From Pacificimonas sp036351775 (GTDB lineage Bacteria; Pseudomonadota; Alphaproteobacteria; Sphingomonadales; Sphingomonadaceae): a DNA stretch of 34,333 nucleotides. The stretch spans positions 1-34,333 of the forward strand of contig JAZBPX010000019.1 of NCBI GenBank assembly GCA_036351775.1, in the 5' to 3' direction. The notes beneath the pieces were generated by a model. The model had not been told where the DNA came from. It worked only from the letters and a program-made list of their open reading frames with translations, and ran no database searches. Of the stretch, positions 8,196 through 15,336 are shown in pieces. How positions within the stretch are numbered: position 1 is the first letter of the stretch; the number at the start of each line of letters is the position of its first letter. A program made the translations under genes and the position numbers.

Positions 8196-8490
8196 CCGAA
8201 CCCGCCAGCAACCCTTCGACAGGCTCAGGGTGAGCGGATTGGAGTGACCGCCGATCCGAAACCCCAATTTCCGCTCATGCTGAGCCTGTCGAAGCATCAC
8301 CCACCGGCTTATGAGGGCCGGACCTACCCCGCACTCCCACCGAACCCGCAAACAACCCTTCGACAGGCTCAGGGTGAGCGGATTAGGATGACCGCCGACC
8401 CCAAGCCCCAAAAATCCGCTCATGCTGAGCGGGTCGAAGCATCACCCACCGGCTTATGAGGGCCGGACCTGCCCCGCACCCCCCCGTCGA
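8196..8490. repeat. Tandem duplication of a REP-like inverted-repeat unit (about 145 bp x 2)
   Basis: Two near-identical units lie head to tail, at 8196-8339 and 8340-8490. Each contains CTTCGACAGGCTCAGGGTGA (8214 and 8358) facing an inverted copy TCATGCTGAGC...TCGAAG (ending 8294 and 8439), then CATCACCCACCGGCTTATGA. The CTTCGACAGGCTCAG core is a repeat familiar from sphingomonad genomes. The units differ by scattered substitutions and a few indels. The second unit overlaps the first codons of egtD. It fills the whole egtB-egtD gap and could form cruciforms or affect mRNA stability. Confidence 0.88.
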
Positions 8491-9496
8491 CCGAACGAGG
8501 CCCGCCATCTCACCCGCTACCGATCCCCCCGCTACCCAATCCGCCGACCCCGCTGCCAAGCACGCCGACTTCGCCGCCGCCGTCCGCGCCGGCCTGTCCA
8601 AGCCCTACCGCGAGATCCCCGCGCGCTTCCTCTACGACCAGCAGGGGTCGGAGCTGTTCGTCGCCATTACGGACCTGCCGGAATATTACCCCACCCGCAC
8701 CGAAATCGGCCTGATCGAGGCGCACAGCGCCGCCATCGGGGCAAAGGTCGGCAAGGGCCGCACCGTCGTCGAGTTCGGCTCCGGGTCCAGCGCCAAGACC
8801 CCGCCCTTCCTCCGCGCCGTCGAGGCCAAACACTATGTCCCCATCGACATCAGCGCCGACTTCCTCGCAGACGCCGCCGAGACCGTCCGCCAGGCCGTCC
8901 CCGACCTCCAGGTTCACCCCCTGCCCGGGGATTTCACGAACGCCCTCAGCCTCCCCGATGCCGTGCGCGGCGAGCCGCTGATGGGCTTCTTCCCCGGCTC
9001 CACCATCGGCAACATGTCCGCGGCGGAGTCGGTCGATCTCCTCCGCGCCTTCCGCGCCACGCTGGGGCAGGACGCGCCCCTCGTCATCGGCATCGACCTG
9101 AAGAAGGACGTGGGCGTTCTCGAACCCGCCTATGACGACGGAGCGGGCGTCACCGCACGCTTCATCCTCGGCATCCTCAGGAGGCTACGGGCCGACCTCG
9201 GCGCGGACCTCGACGAGAGCGCCTGGGCCTATGACAGCTTCTGGAACGCCGATATGGGCCGCATCGAAATGCACGTCCGCGCCGAAGAACCCACGTCGAT
9301 CACGCTCGGCGAGGACCGCTACACCTTCACCCGCAGCGAGCGCATCCACATCTCCAACAGCCACAAATATTCAGTCGAAGAAAGCGCCCTCCTCGCCCGC
9401 GCCGCCGGCTACCACCAAACCGAAGCCTGGCGCGACAGCGACGCCCTGTTCTCGCTGCAACTCTGGCACCCGCTGGCGGATGATTTGAACTGGTGA
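8456..9496 (+). CDS. egtD: L-histidine N(alpha)-methyltransferase EgtD
   Basis: A 346-residue SAM-dependent enzyme that trimethylates histidine to hercynine, the substrate of EgtB. The body is typical: IPARFLYDQQGSELF, LPEYYPTRTE, the SAM loop VVEFGSGSSAKT (residues 104-115), FFPGSTIGN, and a C-terminal region with SHKYSVEE. The only usable start in this frame is ATG 8456, inside the second repeat unit, with an in-frame TGA 30 bases upstream. The first 35 or so residues are therefore Pro/Ala-rich and unlike the family. No good ribosome site precedes it. Translation could depend on egtB mRNA or on a non-standard start. Confidence 0.92.
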   Translation: MRAGPAPHPPVDRTRPAISPATDPPATQSADPAAKHADFAAAVRAGLSKPYREIPARFLYDQQGSELFVAITDLPEYYPTRTEIGLIEAHSAAIGAKVGKGRTVVEFGSGSSAKTPPFLRAVEAKHYVPIDISADFLADAAETVRQAVPDLQVHPLPGDFTNALSLPDAVRGEPLMGFFPGSTIGNMSAAESVDLLRAFRATLGQDAPLVIGIDLKKDVGVLEPAYDDGAGVTARFILGILRRLRADLGADLDESAWAYDSFWNADMGRIEMHVRAEEPTSITLGEDRYTFTRSERIHISNSHKYSVEESALLARAAGYHQTEAWRDSDALFSLQLWHPLADDLNW

Positions 9497-9598
9497 GCTT
9501 GTTGGGGGGACGCAAGCACAGTTCGACGCTGATTTCCCAGCTGTCGCCGCTCGCGTTTTTCGGTTACGCTCCTGAAATGAGGGATTCTGCCTCTTTTA

Positions 9599-9612
9599 TT
9601 TTTGGCCAAAAA
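9599..9612. promoter_or_regulatory. Palindrome upstream of the low-GC islet genes
   Basis: TTTTTGGCCAAAAA is a perfect 14-base palindrome in the AT-rich stretch before the first islet gene (9497-9669). An operator or part of a promoter is possible. The nearby CATAGTACTT looks somewhat like a -10 region. No assignment beyond the palindrome is supported. Confidence 0.3.
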
Positions 9613-9669
9613 GCATAGTACTTAGCAGTCTTGGGGGAGGAGCGCTAATGAGGCTGGGGAGTTTGAAGT

Positions 9670-10170
9670 TTGTCAATTCTAAAATCTAAAAGCGGGCCTT
9701 GGTACGCTGAGACGATCGACTGGCGCACAGACAACCCGCATAAGAAACTCCGCATCGGAGTTTCTAAAGATGCGATACGAAATCGCGCGCAACGGGGCCA
9801 GTCTTGGCAGATAGGGCAGCTTTATGGGGTGGTTGGACCCGGTCTCATCCTAGTTCGGCACATTTTTCAGGGCGTTTGCAGGCCAATGTGTGTCGGCGAG
9901 AACGAAGACGCTGACCGCGAGAAGCTGGTTTTCACCTGGAAAGCTCGCCGAGACGCCTACATGACAGCTGAAGGCGAACTCCATTACCGAGCTGCAGAAG
10001 TGGATACCGTATTCTTCGTATTAGTAACCCCGAACGGAAGGCTTTCAGAGTTCCCAGATATTTTTGGTTGGGCGGAGCATTGGGGTTGGCTTCCGGAGGC
10101 TGCCAACCTATCTGGTGCCCCGGTTGACTACCAGACTCGCTATGATATCAGGCTCTGGACAGGCGACTGA
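9670..10170 (+). CDS. Hypothetical protein, first gene of low-GC islet
   Basis: A 166-residue protein I do not recognise. It is soluble-looking, without a signal peptide or membrane segment, and rich in Trp and charged residues (IDWRTDNPHKKLRIGVSK, then FGWAEHWGWLPEA near the C-terminus). The start is taken as TTG 9670 with GGGGAG 8 bases upstream. A much stronger site, GGAGGAG, instead precedes ATG 9648 in another frame, which stops after 13 codons. Codon use and base composition are visibly more AT-rich than in egtD or etfB, which suggests recent transfer. The second islet gene begins 22 bases after its stop. Confidence 0.6.
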   Translation: MSILKSKSGPWYAETIDWRTDNPHKKLRIGVSKDAIRNRAQRGQSWQIGQLYGVVGPGLILVRHIFQGVCRPMCVGENEDADREKLVFTWKARRDAYMTAEGELHYRAAEVDTVFFVLVTPNGRLSEFPDIFGWAEHWGWLPEAANLSGAPVDYQTRYDIRLWTGD

Positions 10171-10192
10171 GACCTAAATCGGGAGAACTGAG

Positions 10193-10576
10193 GTGACTAG
10201 GGCCATTGGTGCTCTGCCGGATGGAGTCCGTCTTAACGAATTCCAACCGGTGGCCTACTACGACGCCTATGCTGATTGCATCCGGGTAATGATTCGCGAC
10301 CGAAGTGTTACCGAGGAGCGGTTGGACGAGTTGTTCACCGTTTATCGTACCAATCATGCTGAACCGTTTGATCCCGTTCATGTCGGCTTTTGTATCAAAG
10401 GTGTTAGGCATCTTTTCCGTCAGGCCGGTGTTGGAAAAAACGCCGAACTGCGGCTCACCGAAATTTTTGATATGGTTACGAAGCAGCGCCCTCGTTCGAT
10501 TGTATCTGCTTTTCTTGCGGCCTTCCCGCAGAAAGAGCTTGTGGTCGATTTGGCTGATTTCAAAGAAGCTGCGTAA
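10193..10576 (+). CDS. Hypothetical protein, second gene of low-GC islet
   Basis: A 127-residue protein of unknown function, beginning at GTG 10193 with GGGAG 7 bases upstream. The central part, YYDAYADCIRVMIRDRSVTEERLDELFTVYR followed by HVGFCIKGVRHLF, looks like a compact alpha/beta domain. The C-terminus is acidic (VVDLADFKEAA). There are no catalytic motifs I can name. It is AT-richer than its surroundings, like its partner, and is followed by a likely terminator. The two genes form a self-contained cassette. A toxin-antitoxin or defence role is possible only by analogy with such cassettes and has no motif support. Confidence 0.6.
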   Translation: MTRAIGALPDGVRLNEFQPVAYYDAYADCIRVMIRDRSVTEERLDELFTVYRTNHAEPFDPVHVGFCIKGVRHLFRQAGVGKNAELRLTEIFDMVTKQRPRSIVSAFLAAFPQKELVVDLADFKEAA

Positions 10577-10642
10577 GTATGTCGGTGTGACGCTACAACC
10601 GAACGGACCCCTCCCGCTTTTGCCGCGTTGACTCGGATAAGG

Positions 10643-10674
10643 GCGCTGCCGCATGGACGGCGGCGCTTCGTTTT
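10643..10674 (+). terminator. Probable rho-independent terminator after the islet
   Basis: GCGCTGCC (10643-10650) pairs with GGCGGCGC (10659-10666), with one G-U pair and an 8-base loop, and TTCGTTTT follows. It is well placed to end the two-gene islet transcript before etfB. Confidence 0.5.
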
Positions 10675-10735
10675 CCGGCGTGACCGGGGGCCGCCCGCCC
10701 CTTCCCCACGCGCAACGCTTCAAGAAGGGATTCGC

Positions 10736-11485
10736 ATGAAGATCCTCGTGCCCGTTAAACGGGTCATCGACTATAACGTCAAACCGCGCATCAAGGGCGA
10801 CCAGTCCGGCGTCGACCTCGCCAACGTCAAGATGAGCATGAACCCGTTCGACGAAATCGCCGTCGAGGAGGCCGTGCGCCTGAAGGAGGCCGGCACCGCG
10901 ACCGAGATCGTCGTCGTCTCCATCGGCGAGCAGAAGGCCACCGAGACGCTGCGCACCGGCCTCGCCATGGGCGCCGACCGCGGCATCCTCGTCGTCACCG
11001 AGCATATGCCCGAGCCCCTCGCGGTCGCGAAAATCCTCGCCAAGGTCGCGGAGGAGGAGAGCCCCGACCTCGTCATCCTCGGCAAGCAGGCCATTGACGA
11101 CGACAGCAATCAGGTGGGCCAGATGCTCGCCGCGCTCCTCGGCTGGTCGCAGGGCACCTTCGCCTCCAAGGTCGAGAAGGACGGCGATACGCTGAACGTC
11201 ACCCGCGAAGTGGACGGCGGCCTCGAAACGCTCGCCCTCTCCATGCCCGCCATCGTCACGACGGACCTGCGCCTCAATGAGCCGCGCTACGCCTCGCTGC
11301 CGAACATCATGAAGGCGAAGAAGAAGCCGGTCGATGAGAAGACCGCCGCCGATTACGGCGTCGACATCACGCCGCGCCTCGAAACGCTGAAAGTCACCGA
11401 GCCGCCCAAGCGCGAAGCGGGCGAAATGGTGCCCGACGTCGACACGCTCGTCGCCAAGCTCAAGGACATGGGAGTCGCCGCATGA
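10736..11485 (+). CDS. etfB: Electron transfer flavoprotein subunit beta
   Basis: A 249-residue ETF beta subunit, which binds AMP and pairs with EtfA to carry electrons from acyl-CoA dehydrogenases to ETF-ubiquinone oxidoreductase. The N-terminus MKILVPVKRVIDYNVKPRIK, the NPFDEIAVEEAVRLKE helix, the ILGKQAIDDDSNQVGQMLA loop and LRLNEPRYASLPNIMKAKKKP are family hallmarks. ATG 10736 has AGAAGGG 6 bases upstream; earlier in-frame codons look non-coding. Its TGA overlaps the etfA ATG by 4 bases (ATGA), so the two are translationally coupled. Confidence 0.97.
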   Translation: MKILVPVKRVIDYNVKPRIKGDQSGVDLANVKMSMNPFDEIAVEEAVRLKEAGTATEIVVVSIGEQKATETLRTGLAMGADRGILVVTEHMPEPLAVAKILAKVAEEESPDLVILGKQAIDDDSNQVGQMLAALLGWSQGTFASKVEKDGDTLNVTREVDGGLETLALSMPAIVTTDLRLNEPRYASLPNIMKAKKKPVDEKTAADYGVDITPRLETLKVTEPPKREAGEMVPDVDTLVAKLKDMGVAA

Positions 11486-12414
11486 GCACCCTCGTTATCG
11501 CCGATCACGACAATGCCGAGTTGAACGCGGCCACCCTCGTCGCCGTCACAGCCGCGGGCAAACTGGGCGGCGACGTCCATGTACTCGTCGCGGGTTCGGG
11601 CAGCCAGGCCGTCGCCGACGCCGCCGCGAAGGTCGCGGGCGTCGCAAAAGTCCTCCATGCCGACGACGCCGCTTATGAACACGGCGTCGCGGAAAACGTC
11701 GCGCCCCTTATTGAGGGGCTGGCCGCGGACTATGACAACATCCTCGCGCCTGCGACCACCATGGGCAAGAACGTCCTACCGCGCGTTGCCGCCCGGCTCG
11801 ATACGCAGCAGATTTCGGAAATCATCGCCATCAACGACGACGGCAGTTTCGACCGGCCCACCTATGCCGGTAACGCCATCGCCACGGTGAAATCCTCCGA
11901 CGCGAAGAAGGTCATTACCGTTCGCGGCACGGCCTTTGAAAAGGCCGATGCCGAGGGCGGCTCCGCCAGCGTCGAGGCCGTCTCCGGTCCCGGCGATGCG
12001 GGCAAGACCCGCTTCGTCTCCGCCGAGATCGCCGAAAGCGAGCGGCCGGAGCTCACCAGCGCGGGCATCATCGTCTCCGGCGGCCGCGCGCTCCAGTCGT
12101 CGGAGAATTTCGAAAAGTACATCGAACCCCTCGCCGACAAGCTGGGCGCCGCCATCGGTGCCAGCCGCGCCGCGGTCGATGCGGGCTATGTCCCCAACGA
12201 CTACCAGGTCGGCCAGACCGGCAAGATCGTCGCCCCGGAAGTCTACATCGCCATCGGCATCTCGGGCGCGATCCAGCACCTTGCCGGCATGAAGGACTCC
12301 AAGACCATCATCGCCATCAACAAGGACGAGGACGCGCCCATCTTCCAGGTCGCCGACTACGGCCTGGTCGCCGACCTCTACGACGCCGTCCCCGAACTGA
12401 CCGAGAAGCTCTAG
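11482..12414 (+). CDS. etfA: Electron transfer flavoprotein subunit alpha
   Basis: A 310-residue FAD-binding partner of EtfB. The C-terminal FAD site is clear: VSGGRALQSSENF, YVPNDYQVGQTGKIVAPEVYIAIGISGAIQH, and then IIAINKDEDAPIFQVADYGLVADL. The N-terminal domain is typical of bacterial EtfA. The start overlaps the end of etfB by 4 bases. The 3-hydroxybutyryl-CoA dehydrogenase gene downstream, past a palindromic repeat, suggests a fatty-acid or short-chain acyl-CoA oxidation neighbourhood. Confidence 0.97.
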   Translation: MSTLVIADHDNAELNAATLVAVTAAGKLGGDVHVLVAGSGSQAVADAAAKVAGVAKVLHADDAAYEHGVAENVAPLIEGLAADYDNILAPATTMGKNVLPRVAARLDTQQISEIIAINDDGSFDRPTYAGNAIATVKSSDAKKVITVRGTAFEKADAEGGSASVEAVSGPGDAGKTRFVSAEIAESERPELTSAGIIVSGGRALQSSENFEKYIEPLADKLGAAIGASRAAVDAGYVPNDYQVGQTGKIVAPEVYIAIGISGAIQHLAGMKDSKTIIAINKDEDAPIFQVADYGLVADLYDAVPELTEKL

Positions 12415-12424
12415 GCGCGCGAAC

Positions 12425-12539
12425 CCCCTCTCCAAGCTGCGGTAGCGCGGCGAGCGCGCAACCTCCGCTATCCTCTCCCCGCCGGGGAGAGGATGTCCGT
12501 AGCTTGGCTGCTTGCAGCCTAGCGCAGGCTGGAGAGGGG
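12425..12539. repeat. Palindromic intergenic element between etfA and hbd
   Basis: The outer arms CCCCTCTCCAAGCTGCG (12425-12441) and CGCAGGCTGGAGAGGGG (12523-12539) are complementary apart from two positions. Inside lies a perfect 10-bp hairpin, TCCTCTCCCC-GCC-GGGGAGAGGA (12471-12493). The element is about 115 bases long and fills most of the gap. It resembles REP/MITE-like elements of alphaproteobacteria and may also affect read-through from etfA. Confidence 0.75.
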
Positions 12540-12589
12540 AAAGGGCGGCCCTCGCCAACCAAACGCCCACGGGAAAAAAGGCCCAACCC

Positions 12590-13453
12590 ATGAAATCCAT
12601 CGGTGTGATCGGCGCAGGCCTTATGGGGAACGGCATCGCGCATGTCGCCGCGCAGGCGGGCTATGACGTGGTCCTTTCCGACATCGCAATGGACCGCGCA
12701 GAGGCGGGCAAGGCCAATATCGAGAAAAATCTCGGCCGCATGGTCGCGAAGGAGAAGATCGAGGCCGCCGATGCCGACGCAGCGCTCGCCCGCATCACGC
12801 TCACCGCCGACAATGCCGATCTCGGCGGCTGCGATCTCGTCATCGAGGCCGCGACCGAGAATGAGAGCATCAAGCGCAAGATTTACGAAAGCCTCAAGCT
12901 GAAGGACGGCGCGATCCTCGCCTCCAACACCTCCTCCATCTCGATCACCGACCTGTCCACGTCCGCGCGCGAACCGGAACGGTTTCTGGGCGTGCACTTT
13001 TTCAATCCCGTCCCGATGATGAAGCTGGTTGAAATCATTCCCGGTCTCGCCACTTCGGATGACACGGCGGCAGCCGTGCGCGCCGTCTGCGAGCGCCTCG
13101 GCAAGGAACCGATTACGGCGGCGGACCGCCCCGCCTTCATCGTCAACCGCGTCCTCTGCCCCATGCTGAACGAGGCGATCTTCGCGCTCGGCGACGGCGT
13201 CGGCAGCGTCGAGGATATCGACAAGGGGCTGATGCTCGGCGCGAACCACCCCATGGGGCCGCTGACCCTCGCCGATTTCGTCGGCCTCGACACGCTGCTG
13301 GCGATCATGGAGGTCATGCAGGCGCAGACCGGCGACCCCAAATATCGCCCTGCGCCGCTCCTCCGCAAATATGTCGAGGCTGGCTGGTACGGCCGCAAAT
13401 CCGGCCGCGGCTTCTACGACTACAGCGGCGAACCCCCCCTCCCGACGCGCTGA
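12590..13453 (+). CDS. hbd: 3-hydroxybutyryl-CoA dehydrogenase
   Basis: A 287-residue NAD(P)-dependent 3-hydroxyacyl-CoA dehydrogenase, which interconverts 3-hydroxybutyryl-CoA and acetoacetyl-CoA. The Rossmann motif GAGLMG is at residues 8-13. The catalytic dyad is H136 (GVHFFNPVP) and E148, and the conserved N186 lies in FIVNRVLCP. The C-terminus GWYGRKSGRGFYDYS is typical of short-chain members. ATG 12590 has AAAAGG 8 bases upstream; the in-frame ATG at 12512 lies in the preceding repeat and is rejected. It probably works with the adjacent ETF in acyl-CoA oxidation or polyhydroxybutyrate turnover. Confidence 0.95.
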   Translation: MKSIGVIGAGLMGNGIAHVAAQAGYDVVLSDIAMDRAEAGKANIEKNLGRMVAKEKIEAADADAALARITLTADNADLGGCDLVIEAATENESIKRKIYESLKLKDGAILASNTSSISITDLSTSAREPERFLGVHFFNPVPMMKLVEIIPGLATSDDTAAAVRAVCERLGKEPITAADRPAFIVNRVLCPMLNEAIFALGDGVGSVEDIDKGLMLGANHPMGPLTLADFVGLDTLLAIMEVMQAQTGDPKYRPAPLLRKYVEAGWYGRKSGRGFYDYSGEPPLPTR

Positions 13454-13569
13454 AGCGGGACAGACTATACCGCCTGCAAACCTGGTCTTCCCGGCGAAAG
13501 CTGGGATCTTGCCCGGGGAGTTCGGGTCAGAAGCGCCGGCCCCCGCTCGTCAGCCCCCGCCACCACCAT

Positions 13570-13640
13570 TGTCATCCCCGCGCAGGCGGGGATCTCATTA
13601 TCGGCCCCGTCGACAGATCCCCGCCTGCGCGGGGATGACA
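13570..13640. repeat. Perfect 26-bp inverted repeat (REP-type)
   Basis: The gap 13454-13820 (367 bases) holds no gene. Within it, 13570-13595 (starting TGTCATCCCCGCGCAGGCGG) is the exact inverse of 13615-13640, with a 19-base loop. The TCATCCCCGCGCAGGCGGGG core is a widespread alphaproteobacterial repeat. A diverged half-copy (CTTCCCGGCGAAAGCTGGGA) sits near 13491-13510. The rest, 13641-13800, is C-rich low-complexity sequence with G-runs on the minus strand. Confidence 0.85.
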
Positions 13641-13820
13641 GAATAGTGCGCTAGTCGATGCGCGTTTGCCTCACTCACGCCTCGAACACGCCCCCACCAC
13701 CGCCAGCCCCCCCCAACCGGCCCCGCACCAAACAAGCCTCCCCTAACCCCCCTAGCCAAACCCCCACCCGGACCCCGCGCCCCTCTTCCCGCGTTACAGG
13801 GACACGGAAAGGGGCCTGCC

Positions 13821-14471
13821 ATGACCGCGAACCGCCAGGACGAACAAGACCATCCGCTCGAAACCCTGTTCGACGAAGCGCTCGAAGAGGCCGAGGGCGA
13901 CAAGCTGCGCGTCGCCGACCTACTCGAGGCCTACGGCACCCGCAGCTTCGGGCCGCTGATCGCGATCCTGGCGCTGTTCATCATCATTCCCATCGGCGCA
14001 ATTCCGGGCATTCCAGCGGCCATCGGCCTCGTGATTTCGATCATGGCCGCCCAGCTCCTCATCGGGCGCAGCGATCCCTGGATCCCGGAGCAGATGAAGC
14101 GCCTCGGCTTCGACCGCGAAAAGGCGGAGCGCGCGCGCGAGAAGGCCGGCAAATGGCTGCGCCGGATCGACAAGCTCATCACGCGGCGTCTTGAATGGGC
14201 TGCCGGCGATGTTGCCCAGTGGATGGCCGCCCTCCTGTGCATTGGACTGAGTATCCTCATGGTGCCGCTGGAGGTGATCCCCTTCGGCGCCGATATTCCC
14301 GCTGCCGCGATCGTCATGTTCGGCCTCGGCCTGACCGCGCGCGACGGCCTCCTGATGCTGATTGGCTTTGCGATCAGCGCGGCCAGTCTGGTCCTCGCCT
14401 GGCGGTGGCTCGGGCCGGGTTCGGAATCTGGGACCGAGACGGCGGCCATGCTCATTCATTTCAGCGCCTGA
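13821..14471 (+). CDS. ExoD family membrane protein (first of two)
   Basis: A 216-residue member of the ExoD family (exopolysaccharide synthesis, ExoD). It has a cytosolic N-terminus, LEALGTRSFG-like LLEAYGTRSFGPLIAIL, then hydrophobic segments (ALFIIIPIGAIPGIPAAIGLVISIMAAQLLIG and two more towards the C-terminus) with a central amphipathic region rich in Arg and Lys. In rhizobia exoD affects exopolysaccharide and alkaline tolerance, but its biochemical role is unknown. AAAGGGG lies 6 bases before ATG 13821. A close paralogue follows 24 bases after its stop. Confidence 0.9.
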   Translation: MTANRQDEQDHPLETLFDEALEEAEGDKLRVADLLEAYGTRSFGPLIAILALFIIIPIGAIPGIPAAIGLVISIMAAQLLIGRSDPWIPEQMKRLGFDREKAERAREKAGKWLRRIDKLITRRLEWAAGDVAQWMAALLCIGLSILMVPLEVIPFGADIPAAAIVMFGLGLTARDGLLMLIGFAISAASLVLAWRWLGPGSESGTETAAMLIHFSA

Positions 14472-14495
14472 GAAACAGAGAAACGGAACGGGATC

Positions 14496-15155
14496 ATGAC
14501 GGCAGACGGCAAGGACGAAGGGGACCATCCGCTCGAAAGCCTTCTCGATGAGGCTTTGGAGGCGGCCGGGGGCGACGAACTGAAGGTCGATGACCTGCTG
14601 GATGCCTATGGGACGCGCAGTTTCGGCCCGCTGATCGCCATATTGGGGTTCATTGCGATTACGCCGATCGGGGCTGTCCCGGGTATTCCGGCTCTTATCG
14701 GCCTCCTCATCTCGATCATGGCCGCCCAGATCCTGATCGGGCGCAGCGATCCGTGGCTCCCGCAGCGGCTCCGCAACCTTGGCTTCGACCGGGACAAGGC
14801 GGAGCGCGTCAAGGACAAGTCCGGCAAGTGGCTGCGCCGGGTCGACCGGCTGTTCACGCAGCGCCTCGAATGGGCCGCGGGCGACACGGCGCGCTGGATC
14901 GCGGCGCTGTGCTGCATCGGCCTCAGCGTCCTGATGGTCCCGCTGGAGGTGATCCCGTTCGCCGTCGCCGCGCCCGCCGCCGCGATCACCCTCTTCGGCC
15001 TCGCCCTCACCGCCCGCGACGGCCTCCTGATGCTCGTCGGCTTCGCCGTCGCCGCGGCCAGCACGGTCCTCGCCTGGCGCTGGATCGGTCCGGGGGGCGG
15101 ATCGGGAGAGCAGAGCGCCGTGCTGTTACAGGGGCTTGGAGCCGCGCTGACCTGA
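14496..15155 (+). CDS. ExoD family membrane protein (second of two)
   Basis: A 219-residue paralogue of the preceding gene. The two align along nearly their whole length, sharing DHPLE.L.DEALE, AYGTRSFGPLIAIL, SIMAAQ.LIGRSDPW.P, RRLEWAAGD-like blocks and VLMVPLEVIPF, and look roughly two-thirds identical by eye. The differences lie mainly in the first membrane segment, the middle helix and the C-terminal tail. This indicates an older tandem duplication kept under selection. The pair may form a heteromer, but this is inference. It ends 181 bases before argB. Confidence 0.9.
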   Translation: MTADGKDEGDHPLESLLDEALEAAGGDELKVDDLLDAYGTRSFGPLIAILGFIAITPIGAVPGIPALIGLLISIMAAQILIGRSDPWLPQRLRNLGFDRDKAERVKDKSGKWLRRVDRLFTQRLEWAAGDTARWIAALCCIGLSVLMVPLEVIPFAVAAPAAAITLFGLALTARDGLLMLVGFAVAAASTVLAWRWIGPGGGSGEQSAVLLQGLGAALT

Positions 15156-15336
15156 CCGTGGGCGCACTGCGCACGGCAAGCCTGGCACCCTACATTCCGC
15201 ATCCGAAATGAAAGCGGCGCACAGGGCGCAGGAAACCACCGTTTCCACCCTCCGCTGCGACTTCTCATCAACGGGAAGCTGGTACTCGAAGATCTCCCTT
15301 TGCCAGCCGGTCGAAGGCTCCCTAACGAACCGCCCC

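Noticed and set aside
6966..8423. Long minus-strand open frame opposite egtB (about 485 codons)
   Set aside because: It mirrors the GC-rich third positions of egtB, has no family motif, and egtB is unmistakable on the plus strand.
8196..8490. Tandem repeats considered as a CRISPR array
   Set aside because: Only two units of about 145 bases, each an inverted pair of a known REP-like core, with no short repeat/spacer pattern and no cas genes.
8456..8560. egtD considered as a pseudogene because its N-terminus is repeat-derived
   Set aside because: The SAM-binding and substrate-binding motifs and full length downstream are intact with no frameshift.
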